Shown in pieces: positions 48,403-64,000 of a stretch of 64,000 nt of DNA. Made by a program: the position numbers and the translations under genes. Source of the stretch: Pelobates cultripes (Eukaryota; Chordata; Amphibia; Anura; Pelobatidae); NCBI GenBank assembly GCA_933207985.1, contig OW240921.1, positions 92,575,537 through 92,639,536 on the forward strand, written 5' to 3'. Under the pieces are notes generated by a model that saw only the letters and a list, made by a program, of their open reading frames with translations, was not told the origin of the DNA and made no database searches. The stretch's first letter is position 1. Every line of letters begins with the position of its first letter.

Positions 48403-48981
48403 TTAAGACCATGTGCGACCCCCACCACACTGAAACAGAGCTCGGGCTATGCCTTCCTGGAACCCCAAGTTCAGCAAGTCACACCCCACCTCCGACAGGT
48501 GTACTCCGTCCCTCCTAAAATAACCTGGCAACATGCCCTCCAATTCCCGATGCCTCACCACTACTCCCCCCATCCGATTAACAAAAACTGCCATAGTCCT
48601 ATTAATCTTCCCCCTGCATCGTGCCACCGCAGCAGGGTCCCTGGCGTGCCGCCATGTAAAACGAGGCACCATCTCGGACCACACCACCACCACGTCAGGG
48701 ACCAGCTCCCGCAGCCGATCCATGTCCCTCTTCATTCGCCGTAACAGTTCCCGTTGGGGAATCAGCCCTAAGTCATTCCCCCCACCGTGCACCACTACCA
48801 CATCCGGAACCGGACCCCTTGCCACTTTTCTAAATAAGACATTACTCAAGCTCTGCCAACTAAAACCTCGAAAACCAAACCAGGATAAGACCGCCCGTTC
48901 CAGAGGAAAGCCCAGCTGTGTTCCTTGTCTCCGAACTGCAGCCCTCTTCTGTGCCCAATAGACGAACAAGTGGCCCAACAA
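48403..48981 (-). pseudogene. Ngaro SGNH hydrolase with catalytic Ser lost
   Basis: About 192 aa are seen from the TTG at 48981, but the frame continues upstream (VWLLGHLFVYWA) with no ATG close by. A CAG acceptor-like sequence behind a pyrimidine tract (tttgtctcttttcag) lies just upstream, so the exon may be joined by splicing. SGNH blocks present are G39 (FRGFSW), N69 in HGGGND, and D158 with H161 in RDGVHLSE. The first block should be GHS, but here it is GHL, with codon TTG at 48969-48967. TCG to TTG is a CpG-type change. Without the Ser nucleophile the esterase should be inactive. The role in the element is unknown, though an esterase acting on lipid or acyl groups is the family expectation. 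Confidence 0.8.
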
Positions 48982-49060
48982 CCAAACTTTCCAACCTGAA
49001 AAGAGACAAAATTAGTTACACCGCAATGCCAGTGTCCCCCAGTCCCGGCCATTTGTCCCC

Positions 49061-50071
49061 TCAAAGTTCCACCATCCCGTCGGGCCTCACATACGAGCGA
49101 AACCGCACGGATTCCCACCTTCCAATCCTCTTGATCCGCTCATCACCAAAACCTAAGCGTGCCGCCTCCGTAGCCGCACCGATACGGAACGAATGCGACC
49201 CGAATTGCATGGGCTGCAGGCCCAGCTTCACTAAGCCTAAACGAAAAATCCTAATGAATTGAAACCGTGACAGCGCCGTGCCGTCAGCGTGCAAGAAAAA
49301 ACAACCGCTAACGTTAGGACGGATACCCAAGTACCCTGCTCCGCAGGCCACCGGGCACAACCCTGACCCCGGCAACTCGAATAGCACCACGGAGCAGCCT
49401 TTGCCGAAAACATCAGTTTTCGATCGGCCCAACCGAATCTGCACGCGATCACTCTTAACTTCCACATCACCGCGCTGCAAGCCACCAACTCCCGCCTTGT
49501 TGGTGCTAACCAACTCCCCGATCCGAAACGCCCCGAAAAACGCCCAGACAAACGCACCGGAAAAAAGGACCACCTCAAATGGCGAGGAACATAACCCCGG
49601 CAACGTTCCCACCAAACCTTGTAAGACCGCAAAAGACACCGGTCTCCTAACGTCCGTCGACGTCTTTCCCCTCCGAAAACCCCGAACCGCCTGCCGAACC
49701 AAGAAATGCTTTGTCAAATCTTCCCACCCTTGGAATTTAAACCAGAAAGCCAAGGCGGACATATGCCTGTCTACCATGGCCGGCGAAGCCCCCTTCGCAA
49801 ACAAACGGCACAACAACCATAGAAAGACATCCAACCTATGGCCCTCCGAAAGGTCCCCACCTACCTCCTCTACAGTTTCCTCCCATTCCTTCCAAACCTT
49901 AGCATAAGATGACCACGTGCTCGATGCCAAGGATTTCTTTATGTATTCCCCAAGCACGATGTCCGAGTCGCCACATCTCGTCTGGGCAGGCCTGCCCGTA
50001 TTCCCGCGCCTCCGGAGCCGCTCCCCGAAAACGATCCCACTGAAAACGAGAAAGCGCATCAGCCACCACAT
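49061..50071 (-). CDS. Ngaro tyrosine recombinase
   Basis: An open frame of 336 aa. The first codons overlap the end of the RT/RNase H frame, as is common in DIRS-like elements, so the true N terminus is uncertain. The N-terminal half (about residues 40-135) is the SAM-like core-binding domain (YIKKSLASSTWSSYAKVWKE). The catalytic half has R183 in FRIGEL, H293-x-x-R296 in SHSFRIGAA, W319 in GRWES and the nucleophile Y327 in FRSYVRP. All key residues are present. The enzyme would integrate a circular DNA copy by strand exchange, which explains the absence of a target duplication. It ends shortly after the Tyr. Confidence 0.9.
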   Translation of the reverse strand: MWWLMRFLVFSGIVFGERLRRRGNTGRPAQTRCGDSDIVLGEYIKKSLASSTWSSYAKVWKEWEETVEEVGGDLSEGHRLDVFLWLLCRLFAKGASPAMVDRHMSALAFWFKFQGWEDLTKHFLVRQAVRGFRRGKTSTDVRRPVSFAVLQGLVGTLPGLCSSPFEVVLFSGAFVWAFFGAFRIGELVSTNKAGVGGLQRGDVEVKSDRVQIRLGRSKTDVFGKGCSVVLFELPGSGLCPVACGAGYLGIRPNVSGCFFLHADGTALSRFQFIRIFRLGLVKLGLQPMQFGSHSFRIGAATEAARLGFGDERIKRIGRWESVRFRSYVRPDGMVEL

Positions 50072-51518
50072 TTGAGAATCCCGGAATGTGCCTAGCCCTG
50101 AATACTAAATTGGAAGACATGCAGAGGAGCACCAATTGCCACAGTAGGCATAAGACTGGAAGCGAAGATGCCGACAAACTGTTGATTGCCTGCACCACGG
50201 CCATATTGTCCGAATAAAACACTACTCGCTTGTTTGCTAATTCTGCTCCCCACAACGCTACCGCAACCACCACAGGAAAGAGTTCCAAAAATGCCAGATT
50301 GTTGATCAATGGGCTCGCCCTCCATGCCTCGGCACACCACCGCCCCGAAAAATACGCCCCGAACCCCACGCTGCCCGAAGCGTCCGTAAACAGCCCTACT
50401 GCTTCCGAAGACACCACTTGCTCCCGAAAAAAGGCCTTGCCATTGAAGTCCCTCAAAAAACGATCCCACACCTCTAAGTCCGCCTTCATGTCCGCGGAAA
50501 CCCTGATGTAGTGTGACGGCATCCGTATCCCGCTCATCGCCCGCGCCAACCGTCTACAGAAAACCCTCCCCATGGGTATGACCCTGCACGCAAAGTTCAG
50601 GCTCCCTGCCAGAGACTGTAATCCCCTCAGCGTCACCTTCCGTGCTCTCCCGATCGTGTGAACCAAATCCTTCAGTTTGTGCAATTTGTCCTGTGGTAAT
50701 CTATATTCCCCGATCTCCGAATCGATCTCCAAACCCAGAAAACTGAGACACGTGGCGGGTCCCACGGTCTTGTCCTCCACCAAAGGAACCCCCATCGTCT
50801 GCGCTACCCATTGGAACACCCGTAGTATCTGCTTGCACCGGTCTGAGCCTCGAGGGCCGACACATAAGAAGTCGTCCAGGTAGTGTACAACCGTGCCCCC
50901 GGCCGATTCCCGCCGCACTACCCATTCCAGAAAAGTGCTAAACTTCTCGAAATAGGCGCACGATATGGAACAACCCATCGGCAAGCACAGATCCACAAAG
51001 AAACCCCCCTCAAAACAACACCCCAAGAGGTGATGACATGACGGGTGTATGGGAAGCAGCCGGAACGCTGCCTCCACGTCCACCTTCGCCATCAGCGCTC
51101 CCCGCCCAGCTCTCCGTACCAACTCGACTGCCCTGTCGAATGATGTGTAAGATACTGAACAGAGTGCCGCGTCGATGTCATCATTCACCGATGTCCCTGT
51201 AGGATACGATAAGTGATGAATCAACCTGAATTTGCCAGCCTCTTTTTTGGGGACCACTCCAAGTGGGGATATCCGCAACTCCGCTAGAGGCGGGTACGGG
51301 AACGGCCCCGCCATCCTCCCTAAAAGGACCTCTTTAGCCAGCTTGTCCCGCACCACCTCCGGGCGTTCCCGCACCGATTTAAGATTGGCACAAACCGCCC
51401 CTGGTTCCTTGACCGTGAAGGGGATCACGAAGCCCTCCCTAAAACCCCGCCACAAGAACGCCGCATCCTCCTGGTTAGCGTATTGCCTTAGCCAAGGCAA
51501 CATCGCGCCTAACCTCAC
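49899..51518 (-). CDS. Ngaro reverse transcriptase/RNase H
   Basis: Frame of 539 aa; the first ATG is codon 6 (MLPWLRQYA), but homology to DIRS-type RT (ASPVRLGAMLPWLRQYA) extends upstream in the same frame, which overlaps the end of the gag frame. RT catalytic residues are D147 in AKVDVEAAFR and the YLDD box at 213-216. The DIRS-type RNase H follows, with D379 in FTDASG, E412 in LELFP, D437 in YSDN and D487 in VADALSRF. No stops or frameshifts are seen. It lies between ORF1 and the recombinase and overlaps both. The DNA adenine methyltransferase domain of classical DIRS elements is absent, which fits Ngaro. Confidence 0.92.
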   Translation of the reverse strand: MRLGAMLPWLRQYANQEDAAFLWRGFREGFVIPFTVKEPGAVCANLKSVRERPEVVRDKLAKEVLLGRMAGPFPYPPLAELRISPLGVVPKKEAGKFRLIHHLSYPTGTSVNDDIDAALCSVSYTSFDRAVELVRRAGRGALMAKVDVEAAFRLLPIHPSCHHLLGCCFEGGFFVDLCLPMGCSISCAYFEKFSTFLEWVVRRESAGGTVVHYLDDFLCVGPRGSDRCKQILRVFQWVAQTMGVPLVEDKTVGPATCLSFLGLEIDSEIGEYRLPQDKLHKLKDLVHTIGRARKVTLRGLQSLAGSLNFACRVIPMGRVFCRRLARAMSGIRMPSHYIRVSADMKADLEVWDRFLRDFNGKAFFREQVVSSEAVGLFTDASGSVGFGAYFSGRWCAEAWRASPLINNLAFLELFPVVVAVALWGAELANKRVVFYSDNMAVVQAINSLSASSLPVLCLLWQLVLLCMSSNLVFRARHIPGFSNVVADALSRFQWDRFRGAAPEAREYGQACPDEMWRLGHRAWGIHKEILGIEHVVILC

Positions 51519-53795
51519 TGGGGACGCCCCCAGTTGCAGCCGAGGTGGCCGCCACCCCTGCGGTTCCCCCCCTGCATTAAGCTTACCTTTCTTGAAGCAT
51601 CTGCTGGCGCCGTGATTCCCTCCGCAGCCCGAACACTCGTGCCTAAATCGGCATGAAGTACCCCACTTGCATTGACCCTAGTTGTATGTCCAGCATAGGC
51701 CCTTCTTTTGTCCCGCTGGCACAGCCATGCCTGAGGCTGTCCCAGCTGCCCCGAGAAAGGGCGCAGCCTTCTGCGCCATCATAATCCTCATCCATAGCGG
51801 CAGGTCCATTTGGTCCCACCGCATGGTAGGGTTGGCCGCCAAGCGTTGCCGAAACTGCTCATCATATTTCCACCATGCTAGGCCCCCATACGTCCGATAC
51901 GCATCGCCTATCCCATCCAAGTAGCAGAACAGTTGCGAACAGCTCCCCGGCCTCTTTTCCCCTATTACACTAGCCAGGATGCAGAATGCCCTCAGCCAAT
52001 TCCCAAAAGTCTTCGGTATCTTACGATACCTCCGCCTTTTTTCCTCTTCCTCCTTCTTGGCGTCCTTCTTATCCTCCTCCTTCAAGTCTTGGAATTCCTC
52101 CAAAGGGAGCAAGGAGAAAATTTCCATGAACTCCCCCTTCCAAATCTTTTCCTTGACCTCTAATTTCAGGTGACAACCTAGGGGGCCCGCAAAAGATACG
52201 TGTACGTTTTGACGTGCCGCGTCCGAAATGTCGCCACAACCGACTGCCGGCTCGGCCCCCCCATCCGCCGCACCGGACGCCACCACCGCTTCACTTGTCT
52301 CGCCACCGCTCGCAGGTTGGCCCACCGCCCCCAGTGCCTTAACCGCCGTGTCAGGGGACCATACTTTTCCGAACTGCAATGGTGATTCCCCCCTCCCTGA
52401 CCATGCCTCCAATAGTGTTTTTAAATAGCCCAATAACTGTTCGGAGTGTTGTGCAGATATGGACTCACCGTTGGAGACCCCGGCCGTGCCAGGCCCCGGG
52501 GATGCCGACCTTCCGTCCGCCCGTTCAGGCTCCGGAGCATCCGGTTGACGCCGACTCCCATCCGCCTGATCCCTCCTCAGGACCGTAGGGGTAGCGCTCC
52601 GCGACCTGTAAGGAGAAGACAACCTGGGTAGTCTGTACTGCTGGGACCCTACCCGTCCTTCCTCCCTACACTCCTTTCCGCAGTTCCAAGCTTCGCACTG
52701 CCTCACCGGCCTAACTTCCCTGCTCCTGGCGACCCGCTGCTGTCCTAGCGCACTGTCACCTGAGGACCCAGATGCGCTGCGCCGTCTCCGCCCCCGACCG
52801 TCCTTGGAAGCGGACCTCCTCCTCCCCACCCTGCAGCTGGCCCTGGAACCACTGCGCCTGCCATGTGAAGGACTCCTGTCCCTGCTCCACTGCCGATCGG
52901 CTGACCTCCTGCTGCTGCTGGGCCTGGCGCTACCGCTGCGCCGCTCCCGTCCGTAATCCCCCCTCTCCATGGTCCCGCTGCGGTGCCCCCCGTGAGAGCA
53001 GCCTGAGGGGCCCATCCTTCCACTGCTACTGCTCCTGACCTCCCTATCCCACGCTGTACCGTGTGGGTCACCCTTCTCCGCTGTACCTGGCCATCCGCTG
53101 GCCGCTGCGCCTGGTTCAGATGCCCCCCGCACCCCCTGGCAGCCCGCTGGAACCTCTGCCGCTCTCTGCCCGATCCTGTCGTCCTCCTGCCGCCCCTCAC
53201 CCCTATGCCTGGCACTATCACCCGTCCTGGCCACATCTAAGGCCGCCCGCGAGCTGATCCCGCTGACCAGGCCACCCCTGGGTAGCTGGGGGGCCGCCTG
53301 CGCAGGAGCATCCCGCGTCCCGCCCGCCCCCTGCCCCTCAGTGACCAGAGTGGACTCACCGGGACGCCTCAATGAAGTGCTGCCGATCACGTGCTCCTCC
53401 GCTCTCCCGGCCGCCATTCCCGCCGTGCTGGAGCCCTCCTCTGGGGTACTTGTGCTGCCCGCCGCCATCTTGAGTGGGGCGCGTTTTCCGGCAGGCCCAC
53501 GCTTTGCGGCCGTCCTCGCCTGACCGGCGCCGCGTCGCACAGGCGGCGCCGGCCGCTTTCCAGTGCTGTCCGACCCTCCTGCCTCCTGGCTGGGTGCCGA
53601 CGGGCTCCTCCGCCGCCGTGGAGCGGGCGCCATGCCCGGACTCAAACGCTGGGGCGGCCGTGCTCTTCGCGCCGTCCTGCGCTCCGCTGGTGCTGGAGGG
53701 GGAACTGCAGCCCCCAGTTGTTCATGCAGCCAGGCCAGCCCTCGGTCCTTCACTGCAGCTCTCACTCCGGCCAGGATCTCATCCAGGGACGCCAT
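51515..53795 (-). pseudogene. Ngaro gag-like ORF1 with one in-frame stop
   Basis: Starts at ATG 53795 (MASLDEILAGVRA). The first two thirds are rich in Arg, Ser, Gly and Pro. The last part, from HVSFAGPLGCHLKLEVKEKI onward, holds the conserved gag-like region with KTFGNWLRAFCILASVIG and RQRLAANPTMRWDQMDLPLW. A TAG at 51680-51678 ends the frame after CWTYN. The same frame continues without it into Cys/His clusters: C-x7-C-x5-C-x3-H, then C-x2-C-x3-H-x4-C (CSGCGGNHGASRC), running to TGA at 51515. The stop therefore lies inside the first zinc finger, and CAG to TAG would explain it. The frame is also open upstream of the ATG through the NOTUM piece to 54188. Confidence 0.82.
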
Positions 53796-53801
53796 GGACC
53801 T

Positions 53802-54107
53802 GCGGGTGATTATTTCGTGGGACAGACAAGCTGGAGCGAAACTTGCCCCAACATCTTTCAAAGTGTTCCTCAACTCTCGACCCAAATTCTGGATATAGAG
53901 CCACTGACTCTCCTGCACAGGTTGTCCACTCAGATGAACATTATCCACAGTCAGCTGGGCTTCGTCAAACAGCCACTGGACCACAAAGACTGGACTTCTA
54001 AGAGTTGGGTACATCTTGTATCCAAAGAAGCAGTTCCATTCTTCACCTTCTTTGAACTGCTGCTTGCACCTTTCAGGGACAGCTCCATTCCAATATCTGA
54101 TTCCTCT
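53802..54107 (-). pseudogene. notum: NOTUM exon fragment fused to the Ngaro ORF1 frame
   Basis: 102 codons read RGIRYWNGAVPERC, GEEWNCFFGYKMYPTLR, VFVVQWLFDEAQLTVDNVHL, IQNLGRELRNTLKDV and CLSHEIITR. This is the C-terminal third of the NOTUM hydrolase domain, with no stop or frameshift. NOTUM is a secreted carboxylesterase that removes palmitoleate from Wnt proteins. The Asp in WLFDEA and the His in LSHEI are 49 residues apart, the spacing of the Asp and His of the NOTUM catalytic triad. The Ser block is absent. The upstream edge is an acceptor-like gaattccag, four bases from the end of the A1 repeat. The downstream edge continues in frame through cgcaggtcc into the gag ATG. No other NOTUM exon was seen in the window. 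It is either a host exon captured by the element or a host locus hit by the element. Confidence 0.85.
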
Positions 54108-54112
54108 CTGGA

Positions 54113-54668
54113 ATTCACAATTCACAAGCCGTGGACATACCACGTGAATATTTTGCGATGCGGTCTGATCACACTGGCCTTTGGCCACTTATACTCCATG
54201 GTTACACAGGACTGTCCTATTACTACACAAGCCTCTGGTTCTGGTCTGCCATTGATCATTTGTCCCATCAGAAGGCCCTCTTTGGATGCCTGATATTTTC
54301 ACAGACTCACAGGACTGTACCAAAGATAACAGCTCTGGTTGTGAGGGGCCTCCATGAGCTGGTAGGAAGACCAAAAAGATCTCTGTGCTCGGCCTTAAGC
54401 CCCCTCACCTCCTTGAGGAAGTATTGTGGTCTGCACCAATTGGGTTAAGACCACTTTAAGAGCTCTGTCGTGTTCTCTTTCCACTTATTGATGACTCAGA
54501 GCACCACAACCAGAGCGCTGAGCCATTGACAGAGTGCCAGAACCACAAGGGAGCCATTAAAATGGTTTTGGTGCAGCCCACAATGCTTCCCCTCTGGGCC
54601 ACCAAGAAAAGATGAGCAGGAGGGGGAAACACACACTCAGCCACCACACACAAACACTTACAGAAACA
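54113..54668 (-). repeat. Ngaro A1 repeat (5' end of the element)
   Basis: Direct copy of 47395-47946, over 99 percent identical. Its outer end is cttacagaaaca, after which the sequence changes to gaaccctgtg. Its inner end lies next to the NOTUM fragment. Confidence 0.85.
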
Positions 54669-55639
54669 GAACCCTGTGTTTTAGATGGAGCCCCAGTCTG
54701 GCACACTGCCTAGGGCCCTGGGCAACCTTAACCCAGCTCTAGGGTAGTGCCAATGTCTAAATTCCATCTGTCTTTTTAAGGTGGGTGTAGACCGGATTAT
54801 CCAGAAAGCTAATTGGCAATATTATATTGATATTAACCCTGCCTAACATGTGACAGCTATGTTAATATATATGGAGTGGAAGAAGAAGAGATATGAATAT
54901 TTAAATAGTTTTGGGCCGAGTGCTATAGTTTCATATGAAACTGTTCTGGATTAGAAGGGAAGTCTCTCTTTAAAAAATGATGACATCGCCGCTTGGTGTG
55001 TGGTGGCTCAGGCTGGTTAGGGGGGTTGACAGAGCTGCTTAAAAAACATTATTCTTTTCATGATAACCCAGTCAGCATTTATCTGGGAGAAAAGGAGCTG
55101 TTATATGACATGGCCACGTGACAACTAATCACAGAAATGAGAGTGTCAGTTCTCACTGTGAGAATTGCAGCGATTTGAAAAACGAATTGCAAGAAAAAAT
55201 AAAAAATGGGCTTAAATAGCCTGTGTGTAAATGTTCTCCAATGCAGATGTAGTCACAGCTCGGCTATTGCGACCTAAATCTTGCAATACGTTTTTTTTTT
55301 TTTTTTAAGGTCACTAAAGAATGGGTGAGGTGTGTGTTTGTACGGTGGTTATTCTGTGATGCACGTTATTTTTTCTTATTTGTTAATTTGTGCTGGAAAA
55401 TTCACACAATTATTTTAAAATGTATCCAATATTTTTGAAATGAGAGTAATCCTAATTTAGAACACATTTAGAACAAAAATTTTAAATTTTAAACATTTAA
55501 CATAAAAAGTTTAAAGATACTAGGACTATTATTACTGTGGAGCTCTGTTATACATTCAGACACACCTACAATATGGAGCTACTAGCAAAGAGGGACATTG
55601 GGATAAAAAGGGGGAATAAAAAACATTTCAGCTGCCATG
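54669..55639. other. Non-coding stretch
   Basis: No gene is recognised. It begins with gccccagtctggcacactgc, which resembles repeat ends in this genome, and contains a T run at about 55291-55308. No candidate first exon of the downstream gene was found. Confidence 0.5.
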
Positions 55640-55647
55640 TTGTCAAC

Positions 55648-55932
55648 TAGTGATGTCGCGAATTTTTTGCGAATGGTCCGCGAACGGTTCGCCGCGGTTC
55701 ATGGCGAACCGTTCGCGGCGGTCTCCAGTCTGCTGACACTTCCCGGCCAATATGCAGCAGACCCTCCCTCCCAGACCCTCCCACCTCCTGGACAGCATCC
55801 ATATTGAAGGATATGGATGCTGTCCAGGAGGTGGGAGGGTCTGGGAGGGAGGGTCTGCTGCATATTGGCCGGGATCTGTCAGCTGACTGGAGTCCGCCGC
55901 GAACCGTTTGCGAAAAATTTGCAACATCACTA
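55648..55932. mobile_element. Palindromic hAT-type MITE
   Basis: A 285-bp element with ends TAGTGATGTCGCGAA and its near complement, flanked by a perfect 8-bp direct repeat TTGTCAAC (55640-55647 and 55933-55940). Almost the whole element is one inverted repeat with arms of over 100 bp that meet at about 55805 (ggacagcatccatattgaag). An 8-bp duplication is the hAT signature. The one open frame across it is only the palindrome. Confidence 0.93.
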
Positions 55933-56603
55933 TTGTCAACGGAGGAATATATAGGAACATGCCATTGGTTTTTATAGTAACATCGTGATTATTCTACTTT
56001 CAGAACTTTGCTCCATGTTTGCTGTTTATACATAACCCTCATGTGTTCTCTCTGAGAAACAAGTTATCTCGAATAATAAAACACAATGCAGTGAGCAGAG
56101 AGAATTGAGGACAGGCTGCTGAGAGATAACAGATCACGTCTGGGTAACTGAATTCCCAGCTATTGTTCAATCACAACTGCTATTTTTCTCCGCTAGCCAA
56201 CAGTGACCAATCAGACTAGGCCATGTGTTCCTTGTACAGTTTTAAGACTACAGCTCCCACAAGCTCCAGCCAGCCTCCAGGGTTCGGAATCGCAGTTCTC
56301 AAAGTGGAGAGATGTTACTTATCCTAGATCTTTAGCACTGTGCAGGGGAATGGAAAATCTGCAAAGCGGTATGACCTGTCTAGATGAGTGAACTACTGCA
56401 GAATTAAAATGACAAATACATATGTGACAGAAGTAATGATTTTTTTTCTGTCTGCAGAAAAGTGGTGGGTTTCATTACCATCCTAGAAGATGGATAGTAA
56501 ATATAAGCTGAGCTAACACTTTGTCTTTCTCCCTCTTCTCCCCTCTCTTTTCCTCTTTTCCTTTCTCCCCATCTATCTCCTCTCGTTCTTACTTTCTCCA
56601 TAA

Positions 56604-63203
<6,600 letters not shown>

Positions 63204-64000
63204 GTGAGTATCCACCACATTTGCAATTATTGTTGAGTGTTAAGTGTGCCTTACCCTCTCTGTCTGGGTTCCCTAAACCGTGGAATTTGCCTTAAGAGTT
63301 TGCTAACTGTTATTACTGGGAACGTCTCGTAGGTCTGTCAGATTTGGGAAATATTGAATCCCCACTGATTGGACTGTGACATTCTGAAATTTTGGTTAAT
63401 GAACTTTCAACTTAACTGAGCAACTTCACAGGTACCAGCATAGGCTGCAAGGTTTAGGGGTTTCCTGGAATTGAACTCCATTTGACTTTAGTTGAGAGAC
63501 CACATAATATGGTAATAGTGTTTTATATGGCTATTACTCAAACTAGGGATTGAGTGAAATAATTTCTCCAGAGCAAATATAGATTATCAGATGCCTTTTG
63601 AGCCAATTGCCGATAATAGGTGTCGATATTCTGTAAATTTGAAGTTTTGACAAAGCAACACAATTTCTATACAAATCTGGCATTGACTGAACATGCTGCC
63701 AGCAACCACACTCCTATTACTCTCAGGCAGCTAGTACATGCTGGAATCATTGAGATTGTACAGTGCTCTTACTGATAGGAGTGTGATTGATGACAGCAGT
63801 CACACTCCTATCACTCTGTCAGCCAGCCCAGAACATTACAATAGATTATTCACCTTCCTGACGTCAGCTGAGCTCCTCATTCAGGAACTCACTGGGAGGG
63901 ATGACGTGGGGTCGCGACGTGGAACCTCATTGGTTGGTGGTTGGAGTTTCTGGATGCGGAAGACAGCGTGCAGTGACTGGGAGAAGTTAGTGATTTATTG
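63204..64000. other. TMEM145 intron, 5' part
   Basis: Follows the donor at 63204 and runs to the window end without another recognisable exon. Near 63715-63835 there are short inverted segments (cactcctatta and its complement). Confidence 0.6.

Larger units (their letters stand above)
45341..54668 (-). mobile_element. Ngaro-like tyrosine-recombinase retrotransposon
   Basis: In coding (minus) direction the order is A1 (54668-54113), a NOTUM exon fragment, gag-like ORF1, RT/RNase H, tyrosine recombinase, SGNH hydrolase, B1 (48137-47947), A2 (47946-47395), a spacer with a 34-bp minisatellite and an assembly gap, and B2 (45531-45341). Split direct repeats plus tyrosine recombinase plus SGNH hydrolase are the hallmarks of vertebrate Ngaro elements. 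The internal A2/B1 junction reads cagaaa-ca-tgacat, and the outer ends share only that ca with the flanks, as expected for recombinase-driven circle integration without target duplication. The 1.9-kb spacer between A2 and B2 is unusual, and the gap leaves the left part uncertain. Confidence 0.75.

Noticed and set aside
53802..54107. Intact host notum gene at this place
   Set aside because: Only one fragment of about 102 codons was seen. The Ser block and the rest of the protein are missing on both sides in this window, so a functional gene here is not supported.
52000..54300. Long plus-strand frames opposite the Ngaro gag, up to 300 aa
   Set aside because: They are GC-rich shadows of the minus-strand gag frame. 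The minus strand carries the recognisable gag-like and NOTUM content.

Overview
The window reads as nuclear DNA of an anuran amphibian. It is AT-rich and dominated by TTAA-flanked MITEs of the Xenopus T2/Kolobok type, Tc1/mariner and hAT elements, L2- and L1-type LINEs, a Ngaro-like tyrosine-recombinase retrotransposon and very long CA-rich minisatellites. One recognisable host gene is present, the 5' half of TMEM145. This assignment rests on repeat character and protein recognition by eye; no search was run.

Layout. 1-6.4 kb holds CA-rich minisatellites embedded in copies of one repeat family with a shared tail, plus a 206-bp mariner-type MITE. 6.4-14.8 kb is non-coding with a TTAA MITE carrying a nested hAT MITE, a truncated Tc1 end and a hammerhead-like motif. 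14.8-18.0 kb is an L2-like LINE whose ORF starts with a 2A-type peptide and is broken by frameshifts. 18.7-19.2 kb is a clean solo LTR with a 5-bp target duplication. 25.4-33.5 kb is a minus-strand L1-type LINE (ORF1 open, ORF2 decayed) interrupted by a complete Tc1-like transposon whose 338-aa transposase is open but has Asn where the first catalytic Asp is expected. 33.5-45.3 kb is non-coding with MITEs, an LTR-like unit and small inverted repeats. 45.3-54.7 kb is a minus-strand Ngaro-like element with split direct repeats (A1, B1, A2, B2) and ORFs for a gag-like protein, RT/RNase H, tyrosine recombinase and an SGNH hydrolase. A 34-bp minisatellite and an assembly gap lie inside it. Between its A1 repeat and the gag ATG lies a 306-bp, in-frame piece of the Wnt deacylase gene NOTUM. 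55.6-55.9 kb is a palindromic hAT MITE with a perfect 8-bp duplication. 56.7-63.2 kb holds six plus-strand TMEM145 exons, with MITEs in four of the five introns between them.

How the parts work together. TMEM145 is the only host gene visible here, and its first exon is not found. Everything else is mobile or satellite DNA at different ages: the Ngaro A repeats are nearly identical (recent), the Tc1 copy sits cleanly in an older decayed L1, and the L2 and Tc1 fragments are broken. The point most worth following is the NOTUM exon joined in frame to the Ngaro gag reading frame just inside the element's terminal repeat.
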